Part shown: positions 6,689 to 9,717 of the stretch, piece by piece
How the letters are laid out: each line of letters begins with the position of its first letter
Numbering within the stretch: position 1 is the first letter of the stretch
Assembly: GCA_002390025.1 (NCBI GenBank)
Contig: DGRU01000048.1
Coordinates: 1 to 9,717 of the forward strand
Source: Lachnospiraceae bacterium UBA4380
GTDB taxonomy: Bacteria > Bacillota > Clostridia > Lachnospirales > Lachnospiraceae
Reading direction: 5' to 3'
DNA: 9,717 nucleotides
The notes under the pieces: generated by a model
Told to the model about the DNA's origin: nothing
Database searches by the model: none
What the model saw: the letters and a program-made list of their open reading frames with translations, nothing else
Program-made: the position numbers and the translations under genes

Positions 6689-6877
6689 ATGGAAAACAAG
6701 AAAAAGTTCCTTAGAGCGGAGGACGTATCGGAAGTCCTCGAAGTGTCCGTTCCCATGGCTTATAAGATCATCCGACGCCTTAACGATGAGCTGAATACCA
6801 TGGGATACATTACCGTATCCGGACGGGTGAGCCGCAGCTTCTTTGAATCGAAGTTCTACGGCACGCTCAGCGCATAA
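6689..6877 (+). CDS. xis: Excisionase-like small HTH protein (62 aa)
   Basis: The start at 6689 is chosen for the GGGAGG at 6673-6678. The frame is open further upstream, but that part is promoter and structured leader. The 62-residue protein starts MENKKKFLRAEDVSEVLEVS, followed by VPMAYKIIRRLNDELNT, a winged-helix/MerR-type HTH as in Tn916-family and ICE excisionases. A short basic wing follows (GYITVSGRVSRSFFESKFY). Excisionases bend DNA at the element ends and steer the integrase toward excision. The stop TAA lies in the ribosome site of the integrase gene, so the two are coupled. It could instead be only a regulator of the same family. Confidence 0.83.
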   Translation: MENKKKFLRAEDVSEVLEVSVPMAYKIIRRLNDELNTMGYITVSGRVSRSFFESKFYGTLSA

Positions 6878-6889
6878 GGAGGTGTTTGA

Positions 6890-7978
6890 ATGCCTGCTTA
6901 TAAAGATCCGGAAAAGAACACCTGGTATGTAAAGTTCCAATATAAGGACTGGACCGGACAGGCCAAGTGGGTTACCAAGCGCGGGTTCAAGGGCAAGCGT
7001 GAAGCGCTCAAGTGGGAGGCCTCATTCAAGGAGCGCCTTTCCGGGAGCACGGATATGAGCTTTGCGGACTTCATCTCCGTCTATAAAAGCAATCGTAGCC
7101 CGCGCATTAAGGAGAGTACTCTGCAGACGAAGGAGAACATCCTTGACACGAAGATCCTTCCCTTCTTTGGCGAAAAGAGGCTCTGTGATATTTCGTCCAC
7201 GGACGTGATCCAGTGGCAGAATGAATTGCTCAAGTACCGCGATCCGAAGACGAAAAAGCCCTATTCCGCTTCTTACCTCAAGACGGTTCATAACCAGCTG
7301 AGCGCTATTTTCAATCACGCGGTCCGGTTTTATGGGCTGAAGGAGAACCCGGCCCGTACGGCGGGAAACATGGGATCGGATAAAGACATCCAGATGAACT
7401 TCTGGACGAAAGATGAATATCTGCGCTTCTCGGAAACGACGATGGAAACGCCGCTTGCTTATTACTGTTTTGAGGTCCTGTACTGGTGTGGGCTTCGGGA
7501 GGGCGAACTGCTGGCTCTGACGCCGGCAGACGTGGATCTGGAAGCGGGAACGATCCGTATCAATAAGACATTTCAGCATTTGAAAGGTAAGGACATCGTC
7601 ACGAAACCCAAGACGCCGAACAGCAATCGGACGATCCATATGCCGGATTTTCTCCGGCTTGAACTGAAGGATTACATGAACATGTGTTACAGCCTTATGC
7701 CGGACGATCGACTTTTTCCGGTATCGAAGAATTTCCTCACGTGTCAGATGGCGAAAGGCTGTAAGAAGGCAGGGGTGAAGAAAATCCGCATTCACGATCT
7801 GCGCCACTCTCATGTCTCGCTGCTGATCGACCTCGGCTATTCCGCCGTGGCGATCGCAGAGCGGGTCGGGCATCAGAGCATTGATATCACCTATCGCTAT
7901 GCCCATCTGTTCCCGACGGTGCAGTCCTCTATGGCAGAAAAGCTGAACGATATCCGGGAGGGCGAGCATGTCGACTAA
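6890..7978 (+). CDS. int: Tyrosine site-specific integrase (362 aa), complete
   Basis: AAGGAGG (6876-6882) precedes ATG by seven bases. Residues 1-55 are an AP2-like arm-binding domain (WYVKFQYKDWTGQAKWVTKR). About 57-165 is the SAM-like core-binding domain. About 175-355 is the catalytic domain. All active-site residues are present: Arg203 in CGLREGEL, Lys241 in KPKTPNSNRT, His302 and Arg305 in HDLRHS, His328 in VGHQS, and nucleophile Tyr337 in TYRYAHLF. The 23- and 9-residue spacings match XerD. Length and layout are those of Tn916/Tn1549-type integrases. It should recombine the element ends with a chromosomal att site, with the preceding excisionase controlling direction. Its end overlaps the next gene by 11 bases. 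Confidence 0.97.
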   Translation: MPAYKDPEKNTWYVKFQYKDWTGQAKWVTKRGFKGKREALKWEASFKERLSGSTDMSFADFISVYKSNRSPRIKESTLQTKENILDTKILPFFGEKRLCDISSTDVIQWQNELLKYRDPKTKKPYSASYLKTVHNQLSAIFNHAVRFYGLKENPARTAGNMGSDKDIQMNFWTKDEYLRFSETTMETPLAYYCFEVLYWCGLREGELLALTPADVDLEAGTIRINKTFQHLKGKDIVTKPKTPNSNRTIHMPDFLRLELKDYMNMCYSLMPDDRLFPVSKNFLTCQMAKGCKKAGVKKIRIHDLRHSHVSLLIDLGYSAVAIAERVGHQSIDITYRYAHLFPTVQSSMAEKLNDIREGEHVD

Positions 7979-8297
7979 AAATCGAGACAGACAGCAACGC
8001 TGGCGCTGCGTAACCGTGGGTTTTCGCATGTCAAAGGAGGAGAGCGATCAGTTGAACCGGCTGGTCGCCCTCTCCGGCATGACCAAACAGGATTACATCA
8101 TTGATCGTCTGCTGAACCGGGCGGTTGTAGTAGTAGGAAATCCGCGTGTACATAAGGCCTTGAAGGATCAAATGACGGATATCCTTCAGGAACTCAGGCG
8201 GATTACATCGGCATCGAAAATGACGCCGGAGCTTTGTGAGCTCATTCAACTCGTCAGTACGATCTATTCCAAGATGGAACATGAAGGCAATCATTGA
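7968..8297 (+). CDS. MobC-like ribbon-helix-helix mobilization protein (109 aa)
   Basis: The start lies inside the end of the integrase gene, with GGAGGG at 7957-7962. The N-terminal part VTVGFRMSKEESDQLNRLVA followed by SGMTKQDYIIDRLLNRAV reads as a strand plus two helices, the ribbon-helix-helix pattern of MobC-like relaxosome accessory proteins. A helical C-terminus follows (HKALKDQMTDILQELRRI). Such proteins bind oriT and help the relaxase nick DNA. In Clostridia elements they often lie close to the integrase. No relaxase gene is visible in the window; it would be expected further right. A transcriptional role of the RHH protein is an alternative. Confidence 0.75.
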   Translation: MSTKNRDRQQRWRCVTVGFRMSKEESDQLNRLVALSGMTKQDYIIDRLLNRAVVVVGNPRVHKALKDQMTDILQELRRITSASKMTPELCELIQLVSTIYSKMEHEGNH

Positions 8298-8342
8298 GAT
8301 GAGCTGGCCTTCCAGTCTGATTAGTAGAAAGGAAAAATACAA

Positions 8343-9029
8343 ATGGACAACAGAAAACAGATACCGCCTGTGACGGTCGCGCGCTATCTGCGCAATCACA
8401 GGGGGCTGAGCATGGATTCCGTGGCAAATGAGCTCGGCTTGTCTTTCCAGACCTTATTCAACGCAGAGCGAGGAGGCCAGACGAGATTGGATAGCCTTCG
8501 TAAACTGGCAAGCTTCTATCACGTCACGCTCGACTGCCTTGCGCGCAACGATTTCACCGCCGCGGCCACGCAGCTCTTCAGCCCCGCCATCCACGGCGGA
8601 AGAATGAAGGCCCTGCTGCGAGAAAAACAGAAGATGTTTGACGAGATCGGAGATCGCGGCGAGCGCCTCGTGATCGAGCGGGAGCGTGCCCGTCTCGCAG
8701 GGACACCCTTCGCCATGGCCGTGAACGGCAACGTCTCTGAGGATATGACGGCGGGGTTTGACGCGCTTAGCTTTGACGAATGCGGGAAACCCATCTACAT
8801 CGAGGCCAAGACTACAGTCGGCGGCGAGGACACGCCGTTTTACATGAGCCGCCGGGAGTTGGAGTTCCTCCGTGCCTGCTACGAGCGCGGCGACAACTAC
8901 CAGCTTCACCGTCTCTATGATCTGAATGAGGCAGATCATTGCGGCACGAAGATTCTTACCGCCGAGGAACTCCTTCATGAGTACGAATTCATCCCGGTTT
9001 CCTACTTGGTAAGGAGGTGCGCGATATGA
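8343..9029 (+). CDS. HTH protein fused to a DUF3883/NOV_C-type nuclease-like domain (228 aa)
   Basis: AAAGG (8328-8332) stands 10 bases before ATG. Residues about 8-62 are an XRE-type HTH (VARYLRNHRGLSMDSVANEL, then GLSFQTLFNAERGG). From about 100 the protein matches the DUF3883/NOV_C pattern. Glu107 lies in GDRGERLVIERE, Asp140 in AGFDALSFDE, and Glu154-x-Lys156 in IYIEAKTT, then PFYMSRRELEFLRAC and YQLHRLYDL. This is the E...D...ExK layout of the PD-(D/E)xK nuclease fold, with all acidic residues present. DUF3883 domains are usually found in restriction and DNA-repair proteins. Here a small HTH-targeted version sits in an element operon. It may act as a nuclease directed by its own DNA-binding head, in defence, inter-element competition or DNA processing; this is inferred. 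It overlaps the next gene by ATGA, so the two products are probably made together. GC content is visibly higher than in the trio. Confidence 0.8.
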   Translation: MDNRKQIPPVTVARYLRNHRGLSMDSVANELGLSFQTLFNAERGGQTRLDSLRKLASFYHVTLDCLARNDFTAAATQLFSPAIHGGRMKALLREKQKMFDEIGDRGERLVIERERARLAGTPFAMAVNGNVSEDMTAGFDALSFDECGKPIYIEAKTTVGGEDTPFYMSRRELEFLRACYERGDNYQLHRLYDLNEADHCGTKILTAEELLHEYEFIPVSYLVRRCAI

Positions 9030-9493
9030 CAGGTGTGGAATACTTCCGCAACAAAGCGAAACTGACCCGCAAAGTATTGGCAGAGCTGTCAGGCGTCACC
9101 GCGGCCACGCTTGCGAACTACGAGAGGAAAGGGATCCCCGAAAGCGCCTACGTATCGGCGCTGCTTCCGGTGGCTGAAGCGCTTGGCGTAACACTGGACG
9201 AGCTGCTGGAGGACTACGACGGGCGAAGCCTGTCGACCCTGGACCGTGCCGCCCGGGCCAGCTATATCCGCAGCCCCCGCAACGTTGTCGACAATTATCG
9301 AATCCGCAACAACCTCCGTTTCCGGGAGCTGGCTGAGCGGATCGGCCTCGCCGATCGCGAATCCGCCCGCACGGCCTGCAAGCGCGAGACGGCAAGAGGT
9401 GTGCATGTCAAGCGGCTCGCGAACTACGAACGAATCAGCACGGAAGAGTTCCTGAGGCGCTATTTGCCCGAAGGCGGCAGCAGGGAGGACTGA
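9026..9493 (+). CDS. Protein with two HTH-like halves (155 aa), XRE family
   Basis: The start ATG 9026 is chosen because AAGGAGG (9011-9017) stands eight bases before it and it overlaps the previous stop. A GTG at 9017 in frame overlaps the ribosome site and is less likely. Residues 1-62 are a clear XRE HTH (EYFRNKAKLTRKVLAELSGV, TAATLANYERKG, then a helix ending LGVTLDELLEDY). Residues about 85-150 repeat the pattern in degenerate form (NYRIRNNLRFRELAERIGLA ... RLANYERISTEEFLRRYLP). It is probably a DNA-binding regulator of the element. The coupling to the nuclease-like gene suggests it controls or restrains that protein. Confidence 0.85.
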   Translation: MTGVEYFRNKAKLTRKVLAELSGVTAATLANYERKGIPESAYVSALLPVAEALGVTLDELLEDYDGRSLSTLDRAARASYIRSPRNVVDNYRIRNNLRFRELAERIGLADRESARTACKRETARGVHVKRLANYERISTEEFLRRYLPEGGSRED

Positions 9494-9497
9494 ACAG

Positions 9498-9698
9498 ATG
9501 GAGTTTACGTATCGTAATATTACTTTTCGCAACGCAGACGGAAGTTTTGAAACGATCCCGGTTCCCACCATTCCGATTCCGGAGGGCTTCTACGACAAGG
9601 CCCGGGCGGAGCGGCTCAAGGAGCACGACCCGGTGGGATATGTGGAATATATGCGCGAGGTCGATGAGGCCTTTATAGCAACATATTTCGGCGGCTGA
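9498..9698 (+). CDS. Small protein of unknown function (66 aa)
   Basis: GGGAGG (9483-9488) stands nine bases before ATG, and the gene begins four bases after the previous stop, so it belongs to the same operon. The sequence opens with two short strands (MEFTYRNITFRNADGSF), then the proline-rich repeat IPVPTIPIPEGFYD, and a charged amphipathic helix (ARAERLKEHDPVGYVEYMRE) to the end. There is no signal peptide or membrane segment. I do not recognise it. The ribosome site and operon fit argue that it is expressed. Confidence 0.7.
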   Translation: MEFTYRNITFRNADGSFETIPVPTIPIPEGFYDKARAERLKEHDPVGYVEYMREVDEAFIATYFGG

Positions 9699-9702
9699 TC
9701 TG

Positions 9703-9717
9703 ATGAAGGTTTTGGAA
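9703..9717 (+). CDS. Start of a further gene, cut by the window edge
   Basis: An ATG four bases after the previous stop opens a frame reading MKVLE to the edge. There is no clear ribosome site, so it would rely on coupling to the preceding gene. Only the close spacing supports it. Confidence 0.3.

Larger units (their letters stand above)
122..9717 (+). mobile_element. Integrative (conjugative or mobilizable) element, left part, incomplete
   Basis: Excisionase-like protein, complete tyrosine integrase, MobC-like protein and several HTH regulators lie in one direction from 6689 on. A second recombinase-like trio fills 229-5970. The stretch begins just after the terminator of an unrelated upstream gene. 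The layout fits Clostridia integrative elements of the Tn1549/Tn916 type. The left limit near 120 is inferred, the right end is outside the window, and no relaxase, coupling protein or type IV secretion gene is visible. Transfer ability therefore cannot be judged. The trio could also be a separate element lying next to or inside the integrase-bearing one. Confidence 0.6.

Noticed and set aside
7022..8029. Long open frame on the reverse strand (335 codons)
   Set aside because: It is antisense to the integrase, whose forward frame has every catalytic motif; the reverse product shows no domain.
1..9717. CRISPR array or retron-like elements
   Set aside because: No regularly spaced repeats, no reverse transcriptase motif (YxDD) and no Cas-type protein are present.

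Overview
The window looks like Bacillota (Firmicutes) DNA, most likely a gut-type Clostridia. The evidence is consensus sigma-A promoters, AGGAGG-type ribosome sites, tightly packed and overlapping genes, and a Tn916/Tn1549-style excisionase and integrase. A host gene ends at 65 and is followed by a strong terminator (72-117). From the tandem TTTGACC repeat at 122-143 onward, everything can be read as one integrated mobile element cut off at the right edge. This is inference, because the other end is not visible.

Left module (about 150-5970): one promoter drives three genes, the first two overlapping by ATGA. They encode a 1099-residue protein with a degenerate tyrosine-recombinase-like C-terminus, a 489-residue tyrosine-recombinase-like protein, and a 300-residue protein with a Cys/His cluster and an unrecognised C-terminal domain. 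By motif alignment the first protein keeps the candidate nucleophile Tyr but has lost the box I Arg. The second keeps that Arg and the GH motif but has Phe where Tyr is expected. Both carry a similar short tail after the catalytic-like domain. The three-gene layout recalls Tn554 tnpA/B/C and recombinase-in-trio elements without clearly matching either. It is the best candidate here for an undescribed system.

Control region (6020-6688): a bidirectional terminator separates the trio from a small reverse-strand HTH repressor-like gene. That gene diverges from a consensus extended -10 promoter flanked by TCTCT/AGAGA half-sites. The promoter feeds a leader of about 245 nt with overlapping alternative hairpins and an intrinsic terminator just before the excisionase gene, which suggests attenuation of excision genes.

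Right module (6689-9717): excisionase-like protein, a complete tyrosine integrase with all catalytic residues, a MobC-like ribbon-helix-helix mobilization protein, an HTH protein fused to a DUF3883/NOV_C-type nuclease domain, an overlapping protein with two HTH-like halves, a 66-residue protein of unknown function, and the start of another gene. This is the integration, mobilization and regulation end of an integrative conjugative or mobilizable element. The orthodox integrase probably moves the element, so the left trio may be a passenger, a second mobile unit, or a system with another job.
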